This document shows positions 9,679 to 18,828 of a stretch of 64,000 nucleotides of DNA, one piece after another. The notes under the pieces were generated by a model that was not told where the DNA came from, did not search any database, and saw only the letters and a list, made by a program, of their open reading frames with translations. Positions within the stretch are counted from its first letter, which is position 1. Every line of letters begins with the position of its first letter. Position numbers and translations under genes: made by a program. The DNA is from Verrucomicrobiaceae bacterium (GTDB taxonomy: Bacteria; Verrucomicrobiota; Verrucomicrobiia; Verrucomicrobiales; Verrucomicrobiaceae): NCBI GenBank assembly GCA_019694165.1, contig JAIBCL010000028.1:1-64000 (forward strand), read 5' to 3'.

Positions 9679-12600
9679 TCACCGCTCCCCCAACACCCGC
9701 AGCGCCCAGGCGGAGTAGTCGTCGGCTTTCGTCGCGCGCAATTGTTGGATCAAGGTCGCCGCCTGCACCCGACCAGAGAGCTGCATGGCTCCGAGCTCAT
9801 CGAGCCGCAACTGGCACAACGTTTCCAGGAAGTCAGGGAACCACTCGGGCACGCGACCGCGCGGCTGCGGGATCGTGCAGGCGACGCCGTCATTGCGCGC
9901 GTAGCTGAGGAAGACGCGGGTGCCGTCGCGGGACATAAAGTGGTGGTAGATTTCGCAATCGAAGGCAAAGCCACCGGCGACAGGCTCCTGATAATGCAAT
10001 GTCACCGGCAGTGCGGTCGCCGTGTCCCAGAAGCGGAAGCCATCGTGATCGTGAACGAAGAACGCGGCACCATCGGCGGTGAAGTGCACCGTCGTGCAGG
10101 CCTGGCCTTGATGCAGTGGTGGGGAGAGTGGTTGACCGGTGCTCGGGTTCCAGAGGCGTGCGGTGCCATCGCGCGAGCAGGTGGCGAGGCGCGTGCCATC
10201 AGGACTGAATTCCAGATGCGTGGGCACCGCGAGATGCGGCATCACGGGTGCCGATGGCTGGCCGGTGGCGACATTCCACACGCGAACAGTGCTGTCACCC
10301 GATGCGCTGGCAAAACTAAGACTGTCGTGTCGCCACGCCGCAGCGAGCACCGTGCCCGTGTGGCCGGTGAAGGTCTGGAGCTTCTCTCCTGTGTGGACGT
10401 TCCACAGATGGAGAAGGCCGTTCACACCGCCGGAAACAAAACGCCCGCTGCCATCAGGGGCGAAGCGCAGCACACGCACTTCGCTGAGTCCGCTGGGTTC
10501 ACGCAACACCTTGCCCGTCGTGGTGTCGTAGATGCGCACATGGCCGTCTTTGTGACCGGCGACAAGTCGCGTGCCATCGGGTGACAAGGCCGAGGGAATG
10601 ATGCCGCCGGATTGTTGAATCGGCGGCCACAGCGGATGACCATCGGTGAGTGAGAAGCCATGCACAGTGCCACGATTCGTCACCACATAGCATCGTGTTT
10701 TGTCAGGCGAGAAATGCGTGCCATAGACCTCGCCAAGAGTGGGCGCATCCAGCAGCACTTTGCCGGTGGCGATCTCATACACATGCACTCGAGTGGGTCC
10801 ATAACCATCCGTGCCCATCCAGCCAAGCGTGCTGTCCAGGCTCATGGCACCGGAGTTGAAATTGCGGAAGCCTTCCACACGATGACGCAGCACGGGCTGA
10901 CGAGTGCTGCGGTCCCAGAGGGTGATCAGTTCCGGCGCGGAGCCAACCGCTGGCCGGTGAATGAGAACGCGCCGGCCATCCTGTGAAGGCGATACGGAAG
11001 CCTCGCTTCGGCTTCCGCCAAGACGCACCGGGGTCTGAAGCGAGACACCTGTCGCCGCATCCCACACATGCAGCATCTCATCCCATCCGTATGTGAACAT
11101 GCGCTTGCCGTCAGGCGAGGGAGTGACGCTGCCCACATGGTAGTTGTGCCGCATCACTGGCGAGACTTTGGCCGCTGACGCAGTGTCATGCACGGTGATG
11201 TCATTGCCCCAGCCTGCGAAGGTGAGGCGGGTGCCCGTGTCATTGAGCGCGAGGTAATAGCGAGCTGCCTGTTCGCTCTCCACATCGGGCAAGGCAGCGC
11301 CGGGTTCAACGTCCCAGAGGCGCGCGTGAAACTTGCCGTCGAGACAAGCGATGCGCTTGCCGCCCGCCGCGATGACAGCGCCACGAATTTCTTCACGCTT
11401 CTGCACGGCGAGGAGTTCTTTTTGCGCTGCGGTGTCCCACACGACTGCACGCTCAGCATTCCAAGTTAAAACACGACTGCCATCGGCGGTGATCGCGCTG
11501 CCTTTGATTCCTCCAGGAAAAGGAATGGCAAAGGGCGATGAGGACGGCGCAGTGGCATTCCACACTTCCACATGCTCCTTGCCTCGCGCCAGGAGCCGCG
11601 TGCCATCAGCGGAGAATCGCAGCTCGAGTATCGGTGCGGGCTGTGCTCTCGATAGCTTCACTGACGAAGCAGCCAGTTCGCCATGCAGTGCGAGCACACC
11701 ATCCGCTGTCGCGACGGCAAGCTTCCATTGTCCCGATGCCACCGCGAGCGCCGTGACCTTCGCCGTCACAGGTATCTGCAACGTTTCCTTGCTGGAAGTC
11801 GCATCATAAACGCGAACCACCTGGTCCTCGCCTGCCATGGCGAACCACGAGCCATCGGGTGCGAGACGTGCAGGCACCACCAGCTTCGAAGCTGGATGAA
11901 TCTCCGGCCCGGCCATCAAAGGAAACGCCTTCTGCTCCACGATGGACATCGCATACATCGCGGCCTGCCAGCGCTCGGGGCGTTCGCGCAAGAGCTTCGC
12001 CAAGTAAGATAGCGCGCGTTCACTCTCGCCATCTTCCAGCCACTGATCCACCTCCTGCCACTGCAGATGTGCAAGCGCCACGGCTTGCTCGGCACGCGCA
12101 TGTTCAGCTTTGCGCCATTGCCAGAGCACACCCGCGACGCCGCCGATCAACGACAGCGCGCACAGCGTCAGCAACGCCGCCGAGCGTGGACGACGCTTCG
12201 CCCATCTCCACACACGCTCCGGCAGCGAATGCGGCACCGCGAGCACCGGCTCGCCGCGCGCGAAGCGCTCCAAGTCCTCCGCCAGCGCCACTGCCGAGCC
12301 ATAGCGATCTGCGGGATTCTTCTCCAAACACTTCATGCACACCGTGCTCAGATCACGCGGCACTTCGGTGAGCGGCTGTGTCGCATCTTCAGCAACCTGT
12401 CGCGCAATCTCCATCACGGACTTGCCCACGAACGGCGGCTTGTCGGAAAGCAATTCATACAACACCGCGCCGATGCCATACACATCCGTCGCCGTGGTGA
12501 TCTCATCCAAACGACCGCCCGCTTGTTCCGGGGCCATGTAGCTCGGACTGCCCAGCATCAATGCCGAGGCCGTGGCTCCACCTTCCTGTGAATCGAGCAG

Positions 12601-13194
12601 CTTCGCCAAACCGAAGTCCGTCACCTGCGGCCCAGCCTCTGCATCCCACAAGATGTTCGATGGCTTCAGGTCGCGATGCAGCACCCCGCGCTCATGTGCG
12701 TGCGCCACCGCCCGCGCCACCTGCGCCACCGCTGCGGCAATAGCGTCGTGCGCTCCATGATGCTGCTTCGCCCACTGCGCGATGGTTTTCCCGCCTGGCA
12801 CCAGCCGCATGGAGAAAAAGGGCTGCATCTCGTGCTCACCGATCTCATACACCGGCACGATGTTGGGATGATGCAGATTCGCCGCTGCCTGCGCTTCGGT
12901 TTGAAACATCTGCTGCGCCTTCTTCCCCGCCAGTTCGCCTGCGAGGATCATCTTCACCGCCACCTCACGATCCAGACTGATCTGACGCGCGCGATAAACC
13001 ACACCCATGCCGCCACGCGCGACTTCCTCGATCAACTCATAGTCACCGAAGCTGCGCACGAGCGGCGCATCGCTCATCGCGCCGAAGGCAAACCCCAGCA
13101 GGCACTTCGGACACTGTCCAAACGGCGCACCCGCAGGAATCGCTGCACCACATTGAGCGCATTGCGAAGCAGAGGATGAAACGTGGTCGGGCAT
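9679..13194 (-). CDS. Membrane Ser/Thr protein kinase with WD40 propellers
   Basis: 1171 aa, in the standard planctomycete/verrucomicrobial layout. Residues 12-31 form a CxxC...CPKC zinc ribbon. The kinase domain (about 50-315) has the Gly loop ARGGMGVVY, Lys81 in VAVK, Glu100, HRDLKPSN (173-180) and DFG (193-195), and is therefore predicted active. A transmembrane helix spans about 337-360. After a short helical linker come WD40 repeats (about 430-1150; VRVYD, VEVWN, VRVWN, ARLWN endings), which would lie outside the cytoplasm. The gene starts 46 nt after the ECF sigma factor gene on the same strand, so the two are probably co-transcribed. The kinase may control the sigma factor or the surface proteins encoded downstream; that is inference. 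Confidence 0.92.
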   Translation of the reverse strand: MPDHVSSSASQCAQCGAAIPAGAPFGQCPKCLLGFAFGAMSDAPLVRSFGDYELIEEVARGGMGVVYRARQISLDREVAVKMILAGELAGKKAQQMFQTEAQAAANLHHPNIVPVYEIGEHEMQPFFSMRLVPGGKTIAQWAKQHHGAHDAIAAAVAQVARAVAHAHERGVLHRDLKPSNILWDAEAGPQVTDFGLAKLLDSQEGGATASALMLGSPSYMAPEQAGGRLDEITTATDVYGIGAVLYELLSDKPPFVGKSVMEIARQVAEDATQPLTEVPRDLSTVCMKCLEKNPADRYGSAVALAEDLERFARGEPVLAVPHSLPERVWRWAKRRPRSAALLTLCALSLIGGVAGVLWQWRKAEHARAEQAVALAHLQWQEVDQWLEDGESERALSYLAKLLRERPERWQAAMYAMSIVEQKAFPLMAGPEIHPASKLVVPARLAPDGSWFAMAGEDQVVRVYDATSSKETLQIPVTAKVTALAVASGQWKLAVATADGVLALHGELAASSVKLSRAQPAPILELRFSADGTRLLARGKEHVEVWNATAPSSSPFAIPFPGGIKGSAITADGSRVLTWNAERAVVWDTAAQKELLAVQKREEIRGAVIAAGGKRIACLDGKFHARLWDVEPGAALPDVESEQAARYYLALNDTGTRLTFAGWGNDITVHDTASAAKVSPVMRHNYHVGSVTPSPDGKRMFTYGWDEMLHVWDAATGVSLQTPVRLGGSRSEASVSPSQDGRRVLIHRPAVGSAPELITLWDRSTRQPVLRHRVEGFRNFNSGAMSLDSTLGWMGTDGYGPTRVHVYEIATGKVLLDAPTLGEVYGTHFSPDKTRCYVVTNRGTVHGFSLTDGHPLWPPIQQSGGIIPSALSPDGTRLVAGHKDGHVRIYDTTTGKVLREPSGLSEVRVLRFAPDGSGRFVSGGVNGLLHLWNVHTGEKLQTFTGHTGTVLAAAWRHDSLSFASASGDSTVRVWNVATGQPSAPVMPHLAVPTHLEFSPDGTRLATCSRDGTARLWNPSTGQPLSPPLHQGQACTTVHFTADGAAFFVHDHDGFRFWDTATALPVTLHYQEPVAGGFAFDCEIYHHFMSRDGTRVFLSYARNDGVACTIPQPRGRVPEWFPDFLETLCQLRLDELGAMQLSGRVQAATLIQQLRATKADDYSAWALRVLGER

Positions 13195-13215
13195 GAGAAG
13201 GTTGCGGCTTCAAAA

Positions 13216-13230
13216 TCTCTCACCGGAAAA
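13216..13230 (-). promoter_or_regulatory. CCGGTGAGA motif between sigma factor and kinase genes
   Basis: TTTTCCGGTGAGAGA on the minus strand, in the 46-nt gap between the sigma factor stop and the kinase ATG. It shares the core CCGGTGAGA with the motifs before the next two genes. It is a candidate recognition site for the neighbouring sigma factor or for another regulator. Confidence 0.35.
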
Positions 13231-13240
13231 CGCCCGAACC

Positions 13241-13996
13241 TTACGCACCCGCGACAATCGCAAGCAGTTGCTGGAGTTCTGAATCAATCTGGTCAGGCTC
13301 CGCCACCGTGTGCGCGACTTCCTCGCGCAGCAGCTCGCCATAGCGCTTCCGCATCCGATGAATCGCCACTCCCACCGCACCCGCGCTCATGTTCAATTCG
13401 GCCCCCACGGTTTCATAGCTCGGCAAATCCGTCTTGCCTGCCAGGTAAGGCCGCAGCTTCTCAAACAACTCCATCCGACCGGCTTTCGCGTAGTCCTCAC
13501 CAAGCTGCACGAACACACGATCCAGCAACGCAAATGCCCAACTCCGATCGAACGCCGCTTCCGGCGTCTGCGTATCGGCAGGCTCGTTGGGAAAGTGATC
13601 CGCCTCCAGCATCTCATCCATTGAGACGGTCAGCGCATCGCCTCCGCGCTTCTGCGTCTGCGCGCGACGGCGTTCATTGGAAAAGAACTGCTGCATCGCT
13701 GTGAGCAAATATGAGCGAAACCTCCCACGCTCGGCCCGCGCCCGCTGAATGAGATCGCCATCAATCGCATGAAGGAAGAACCCCTGCGTCAAATCCGCTG
13801 CGTCCTCCGGCGACAGTCCGCGCCGCCGCGCATACGCAAACAACGGCTTCCAATAGTCCCGGCACAACTCCGCCATCGCCTGCTGCGCCGTCTTTTCATC
13901 CGACTCACCCGCTCTCACGACGAGCGACCAGCGCGTGGTGAGAAAAGCGCCATTCACAGGCTGGAAGAGATTGTCGGAGTCCGGAGGAACCGTCAT
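13241..13996 (-). CDS. ECF-type RNA polymerase sigma factor
   Basis: About 251 aa from the ATG at 13996; a GTG at 14026 would add ten residues without sigma character. Region 2 is visible as CRDYWKPLFAYARRRG...EDAADLTQGFF. Region 4 is the helix-turn-helix SYETVGAELNMSAGAVGVAIHRMRKRYGELL. This large subtype, with TTRWSLV near the start and a 50-residue linker, is the one that accompanies Ser/Thr kinase genes in planctomycetes and verrucomicrobia and lacks a classical anti-sigma partner. The next gene downstream is indeed such a kinase. Likely targets are its own operon and the downstream surface-protein genes (inference from the shared motif). Confidence 0.9.
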   Translation of the reverse strand: MTVPPDSDNLFQPVNGAFLTTRWSLVVRAGESDEKTAQQAMAELCRDYWKPLFAYARRRGLSPEDAADLTQGFFLHAIDGDLIQRARAERGRFRSYLLTAMQQFFSNERRRAQTQKRGGDALTVSMDEMLEADHFPNEPADTQTPEAAFDRSWAFALLDRVFVQLGEDYAKAGRMELFEKLRPYLAGKTDLPSYETVGAELNMSAGAVGVAIHRMRKRYGELLREEVAHTVAEPDQIDSELQQLLAIVAGA

Positions 13997-14335
13997 GGGT
14001 TGATCATGAGCACTGGGCGACCGCACGCAACAGGACCTTCAGCTCATGCATTGTTGGTTCACGGAAAAAGATTTCCTCCACGACCTCTCGCGCGATCTCG
14101 GTGAAGCAAACAACCTCCCGCGCAGCTGCGGCACGAGCGATGACATCGCTCGTGACGGCAGCATTGTCGTTTTCAACGTCCACAAGATGGATGAACTGAT
14201 CAAAGCGCCACGACGGTGATCTTCAGAGCCGTGGGCGCATTGTTGATCCCCCGGCTCATTTTCCCACCATGCTGAAACTATCGACTGACGGCCTCGCTCT
14301 CGTAGCGTATAGGAATTACTGGTTCACACCAATCC
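13997..14335. other. Divergent intergenic region, no supportable gene
   Basis: 339 bases between divergent genes. Two mutually exclusive short frames overlap here: a plus-strand ATG frame at 14046-14219 (57 codons) and a minus-strand frame without ATG that ends a few bases before the sigma factor start. Neither resembles a protein family I know. The promoters of the sigma factor gene and of the coiled-coil gene must lie here; no convincing boxes are visible. Confidence 0.4.
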
Positions 14336-16192
14336 ATGGCGAACACCGGACAAACAGGCGCTGGATGCGCATTTTCGTTCACCACCGCCGCGTCGCGAGT
14401 GCTGCGCAGAGTGATCCTGCGCCGCTGGATCACCCTGCTCGGAGCCGCCGGATGGGTCGCCTCAGGTGTTCTTTGCGCACTGAGCGGCCTCGTCTGGTGT
14501 TTTTCAGGGGCCTTCATTCCCTGGCTTCCGCTGGTGCTTCTATGCCTCTGGATGGCGGGCAGTCTGGTCTTTGCATACGCCACCAAGCCGGGCGCATTTC
14601 CCGCGTTTGCGCTGTGGGATCAGGCGGAAGGACGCAGGGAGGCGTTTGCCACGGCGTGGTGGTTCGAACAACAGGCACAGCCCACGCCGGCACAGTCCGC
14701 CCACGTCGTCCGTCAGCAGCCTCTGCTTCGCGAAGCGCTGCCACGCATCTGCGACGCGCTTCCGATTCGCCCGGTGCGAGCAGTCTGGGCGGCACCAGTC
14801 GTTGCGACGCTTGCGCTGGCGCTGCCGGCGGCGCTCGGGACACGGACGACGCGCGAAATCATCAACGACGACATGTCGAGAGCAGCCGGAACAGAAGGCC
14901 GCAAGCTCGCCCGACAGGACTGGGAGAAGAAGAAACTCGATGGTCTCGATGAAAACGAAAAGAAGGCGCTGGAGAAGCTCAAAGATCAACTGAAGAACAC
15001 GGCGCGGGAGCTGGAGAACAGCGCAGGCAAGGATGCGCGCAGCGTGCTCTCCAGCCTCGAGAAACGGGCACGCGAGGCGGAAAAACTCGCTTCCGACATC
15101 GGACAGGAGAAGAACTCATGGGCGTCGGCGAAAATGGTGGAGGAACTGCGCAGACACGCCGACACGGCGGACCTCGGAGACGCTGTTGCCGAAAAGAATG
15201 CCCGCGACGCCGCCGCGGCGGCCGAAACGCTGGCCCGGCAGTTGAAATCCCAGCGGCTCACCACCGAAGCGCGGGAACGCCTGAACGAGACGCTCAAGGA
15301 CGTGCAGAAGCTCTCGGAAAAAGAGGACCGCACGCGCACGGTCGGCGAGAACGTGCTGGGTGCGGCAGATCGCCTGCTAGCTTCCGATCCCGTCGAAGCG
15401 GGGGATGAATTTGAAAAGCTCGCCGACAAGATGCGTGACATCTCGCGCCGTGAACTGACGCGCAAGGAACTCGAGAAACTCGCGCAGCAACTGCGCGACG
15501 CCGGAGCAAACATCACCGGCCAGTCGGAAGGCACGATGAGATCGATGACGCAGGCCGGACAGCAGGGGGGATCATCCCAGGCCGCGCAATCTCCGCAGGT
15601 GCCGCAGTCGAATCCGCAGCAAGGCCAGAATGGCGGCCAGCCTTTGATGCCTCCCGGCTTTGCGCAAAATCAGCAACAGGGCGTGATGAGCCAGTCACCA
15701 TCGTCAGGCACAGGGCAGCAACTTCCGGTGATGACTCTGCAGCAACCGGGCAATACGAAGAGTGAAGGGAGCAAGCCCATGCTTGTCGCACCCGTGCCCG
15801 GCATGAAGCCGCCGGAGAAGCCCGATGCCATCTTGATTTCACCCGAGTCGGAAAAGGGCGATCCGAACGCTGCCGTCGCAATCGCAGCTCCCGGTGGGCT
15901 TCCCCCCGGCGAAGGCAAGGCCGACCTCAACAACAAATCCACCAAGAAACAAGGCAGCGGAACTCAAAGCATGGTGACGACCCGATCAATCAACGAAGGA
16001 CAAAGCACGTCCCGCGCGGTGGAAGGCGGCGCCAGGAAGGAACAGGCTTCGCGCGGCGCCACTTCCAGCGTTCTGCAAGCGATTCAGAACGAAGAGGAGG
16101 CGCTCGATGAACAGGCGCTGCCGCCCTCACGCCGGGAGCAGGTGCGGCGCTATTTCACGGAGTTGCGCAAGCGCTTCGAGAAGCAGGAGTGA
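14336..16192 (+). CDS. DUF4175-like membrane protein with long coiled coil
   Basis: 618 aa. Two N-terminal transmembrane helices (about 32-56 and 61-81), a third near 148-166, then a highly charged helical/coiled-coil region (about 175-400) rich in Glu, Lys and Arg. A Gln/Pro/Ser-rich low-complexity stretch (about 400-560) follows, and the protein ends in PPSRREQVRRYFTELRKRF. This architecture and C-terminal signature resemble proteins encoded beside MoxR-ATPase/DUF58/VWA genes in verrucomicrobia and planctomycetes, but no such partners are present here. The gene stands alone, convergent with mutL. The start is the ATG at 14336. The molecular function is unknown. Confidence 0.6.
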   Translation: MANTGQTGAGCAFSFTTAASRVLRRVILRRWITLLGAAGWVASGVLCALSGLVWCFSGAFIPWLPLVLLCLWMAGSLVFAYATKPGAFPAFALWDQAEGRREAFATAWWFEQQAQPTPAQSAHVVRQQPLLREALPRICDALPIRPVRAVWAAPVVATLALALPAALGTRTTREIINDDMSRAAGTEGRKLARQDWEKKKLDGLDENEKKALEKLKDQLKNTARELENSAGKDARSVLSSLEKRAREAEKLASDIGQEKNSWASAKMVEELRRHADTADLGDAVAEKNARDAAAAAETLARQLKSQRLTTEARERLNETLKDVQKLSEKEDRTRTVGENVLGAADRLLASDPVEAGDEFEKLADKMRDISRRELTRKELEKLAQQLRDAGANITGQSEGTMRSMTQAGQQGGSSQAAQSPQVPQSNPQQGQNGGQPLMPPGFAQNQQQGVMSQSPSSGTGQQLPVMTLQQPGNTKSEGSKPMLVAPVPGMKPPEKPDAILISPESEKGDPNAAVAIAAPGGLPPGEGKADLNNKSTKKQGSGTQSMVTTRSINEGQSTSRAVEGGARKEQASRGATSSVLQAIQNEEEALDEQALPPSRREQVRRYFTELRKRFEKQE

Positions 16193-16227
16193 GCAGCGCA
16201 CGGTGGAAAAAATGTGCCAACTCCGGA

Positions 16228-18102
16228 TCATGGCGCCCGCCGCCCGAACTTGCGCTCCAGCTCGGCATACGAAATCTGAATCAAGGTGGGCCGTCCGTGC
16301 GGGCAACAATACGGCATCTCACACTCGAACATGTCCCGCAGCAGCGCTTGCAGTTCGGGCATGGAGAGAACGTCATTGGCCTTCACCGCGTGGCGGCACA
16401 CGGTGGTGGCAATCATGTCCTCACCGAGGCGAAGCGATGACGACTTGGAACTGAGCGCTGAAAGCTCCTCGACAACGTGATCGAGCCAGGCAAGCGGATC
16501 GTCAGTCTTCAAGAAAGTGGGTAGCGCGTCGATCTTGAAAGTGTGCGGTCCGAACGGCTGTGCGTCGATGCCCAGCTTCGACAACGCGTCGAGGTTCCGG
16601 GTGACAAGGTCGGCGTCACGAGGGCTTAGCTGCAGCGTGAGCGGCATGAGCAGCCGCTGCGAGGGCACGCCTTCGCGTTCCATCGATGCACGCATCTTTT
16701 CAAACATCACCCGCTCATGCGCGGCGTGTTGGTCCATGAGCACGAGGCCGTCCCTGCCCTCCATGAGCACGTAGAGATTGTTCAGCACACCGATGATGCG
16801 GAAGTCATGGACTGCGTCACGGCTCGTCGATGCATTCGCCGACGATGCGGGCGCGACCGCTTCAGGCGGAATGATTTCCTGCCGCAGCGGCAATGCAGGA
16901 GGCACGGCACCACGCAACCAATCGGAGCGGAGCACATGCTGCTCTGACTTAGGAATCGGCAGGAGAGGCTGCGTGACGTCGGGCAGGAGCGCGCGCGGCT
17001 CCTGCGTCTCCGCGGCGACGTGCGTAATCGGGACTGCAGATGGCGCCGCGACTTCGCACGCGGGCCGTTCCACCTCAGCATGTGATCCCGGATGGCCCTG
17101 CGGCAGCCGGCGTGAAAGCGAGAGAGCGGCACTCACGGCGCGAGCGACCACTTCGCGCACCGCATTGCCGTCGTGAAAGCGGGCTTCTTTCTTCGCGGGA
17201 TGCACGTTGATGTCGAATGCGTGGGGATCCAGCTCGATGAAAAGGAATGTGACGGGATGCTGTCCTTTCATCAACGCAGTATGGTAACCCTCACGCAGTC
17301 CGTAGTGGATGGACGGGCTCTCGATGGGCCGTCCGTTGAGAAACGTGATCTGCTGCTGCCGGCTCGACCGACTCAGACCCGGCCCGCCAATGTACCCGTG
17401 AACCGTGATGCCACGCCGCTCCTCGCGAGGCACCTGGATCAACCGCCCTGCAAGCTCCTCGCCCACCAGGCCGCGAATACGCTCCAACATGTCGCTCGTG
17501 GGCGGCAGGTGGAAGACGACATCCCCGTCACGCGTGAGCGTGAAGGCCGTCTGCGGGTTCGCGATGGCATGCAGGCGGAACTGCTGCTCGAGATGAGCGT
17601 ATTCGGTGCTCTCCGTCCGCAGGAACTTCCGCCGCGCCGGCACATTGAAGAACAGCGAGCGCACTTCGATCACCGTGCCGGGAGCACCGCCGTAGTCGCG
17701 CACCGTATTCATCCGGCCCCCGTTCACTTCGATCTCCGTGCCTGCCAACGCCTCCGCCATACGCGTGGCAAGCCTGAAGCGCGAGACGCTGGCGATGCTC
17801 GGCAGGGCCTCGCCTCGAAAGCCAAACGTGGAAATGGCGGCCAGGTCCTCCTTCGTCCGAATTTTGCTCGTCGCGTGTCTTTCGAGCGAGAGCAACGCAT
17901 CCTCACGATCCATGCCCGAGCCATCGTCCACGATGCGGATGAGGGCCGCTCCCCCACGTTGGACATGCACCTCAACATGCGTCGCTCCGGCATCCAAACT
18001 GTTCTCCACCAGCTCCCGTACCACGGCGGCCGGACGCTCCACGACTTCGCCTGCGGCCACCTGGCTCGCGAGTGCGTCGGGCAGTATGCGGATCTTTGAC
18101 AT
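16228..18102 (-). CDS. mutL: DNA mismatch repair protein MutL (endonuclease type)
   Basis: About 624 aa from the ATG at 18102; an ATG at 18111 would add three residues. The GHKL ATPase N-terminus has all motifs: ENSLDAGATHVEV, DDGSGM and TFGFRGEALPS. The C-terminal dimerisation domain carries DQHAAHERVMFE near residue 455, which fits the DQHA(X)2E(X)4E nickase motif, and CPHGRPT near the end, so this is the endonuclease-proficient MutL of bacteria without MutH. It acts with MutS after mismatch recognition. No mutS gene is nearby. The gene is transcribed alone, convergent with the coiled-coil gene. Confidence 0.97.
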   Translation of the reverse strand: MSKIRILPDALASQVAAGEVVERPAAVVRELVENSLDAGATHVEVHVQRGGAALIRIVDDGSGMDREDALLSLERHATSKIRTKEDLAAISTFGFRGEALPSIASVSRFRLATRMAEALAGTEIEVNGGRMNTVRDYGGAPGTVIEVRSLFFNVPARRKFLRTESTEYAHLEQQFRLHAIANPQTAFTLTRDGDVVFHLPPTSDMLERIRGLVGEELAGRLIQVPREERRGITVHGYIGGPGLSRSSRQQQITFLNGRPIESPSIHYGLREGYHTALMKGQHPVTFLFIELDPHAFDINVHPAKKEARFHDGNAVREVVARAVSAALSLSRRLPQGHPGSHAEVERPACEVAAPSAVPITHVAAETQEPRALLPDVTQPLLPIPKSEQHVLRSDWLRGAVPPALPLRQEIIPPEAVAPASSANASTSRDAVHDFRIIGVLNNLYVLMEGRDGLVLMDQHAAHERVMFEKMRASMEREGVPSQRLLMPLTLQLSPRDADLVTRNLDALSKLGIDAQPFGPHTFKIDALPTFLKTDDPLAWLDHVVEELSALSSKSSSLRLGEDMIATTVCRHAVKANDVLSMPELQALLRDMFECEMPYCCPHGRPTLIQISYAELERKFGRRAP

Positions 18103-18368
18103 GGCGGACAAATTGGCGCGAGTATATCAATGCAAGCAGTGTGCCGGCATCGTCGTGTTTCGCGGATGCGAACGCAAGAGGCTTGGCGCGGATTCAACAA
18201 AGCAGATCTTGAAACCCAAGCGAGAGCGTCAGTCATCGTAGCCGCGCCATGAAAAGAAGATGCTTCGACATCTCAGCCCCTTGCCCTGAAACAACAGTGT
18301 GACGCAGAGTCGGTCGCGGGAGTTCAACGCCGCCACGATCCAACCTGCGACGTATCCAATTCAAAATC

Positions 18369-18713
18369 ATGATCACGCTCACATCGAATGCCATAGCTCA
18401 TCTCAAAAACCTGCTCGTGCAGCACAACGCCGGCGCGGGAACCGGACTACGTCTTCATGTCGACAAGGGCGGCTGTGCCGGGATGCAGTACACCATGCGC
18501 ATCGATTCAAGTCACGAAGGTGACGAAGTCTTCACGACCGACGGTGTGTCGATCATTGTGGATGCTGCCAGCCTCACCTATCTGGACGGTAGTTGTGTCG
18601 ATTTTGTCGAAGCCCTAAATGATTCGGGATTTAAGATTGAAAATCCCAATGCCGCACGTAGTTGTGGCTGTGGAACATCGTTCGAACCTCGTGGAACCGA
18701 GTCAGGCGATTGA
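18369..18713 (+). CDS. A-type iron-sulfur cluster carrier (IscA/ErpA family)
   Basis: 114 aa, the usual length. The three conserved cysteines are present: Cys36 in GGCAGMQY and Cys99/Cys101 in the C-terminal CGCG. These bind Fe-S clusters and deliver them to apo-proteins in the cytoplasm. A further Cys76 lies in the middle region (DGSCVDF). The start ATG at 18369 gives the canonical N-terminus (MITLTSNAIAHLKNL). No other isc or suf genes are adjacent, so it could be either an ErpA- or an IscA-type carrier. Confidence 0.92.
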   Translation: MITLTSNAIAHLKNLLVQHNAGAGTGLRLHVDKGGCAGMQYTMRIDSSHEGDEVFTTDGVSIIVDAASLTYLDGSCVDFVEALNDSGFKIENPNAARSCGCGTSFEPRGTESGD

Positions 18714-18734
18714 TCAAAGTTTTTGCTAATCTAT

Positions 18735-18810
18735 TCACAAATTTGCTTTTCAAAAATACTGGAATGGGATAAAAGCCTGAATTGCAGCACTTTGAGTGCA
18801 AATTTGAAAA
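18735..18810 (+). promoter_or_regulatory. AT-rich promoter region with two CAAATTTG palindromes
   Basis: The 115-base gap before the next gene is strikingly AT-rich compared with its surroundings. The palindrome CAAATTTG occurs at 18738-18745 and again at 18799-18806, 61 bp apart, close to six helical turns. It may hold the promoter of the membrane-protein gene at 18829, with the palindromes as an operator. No strong -35/-10 pair could be fixed. Confidence 0.3.
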
Positions 18811-18828
18811 TTTTCTCACACCCCTTTC

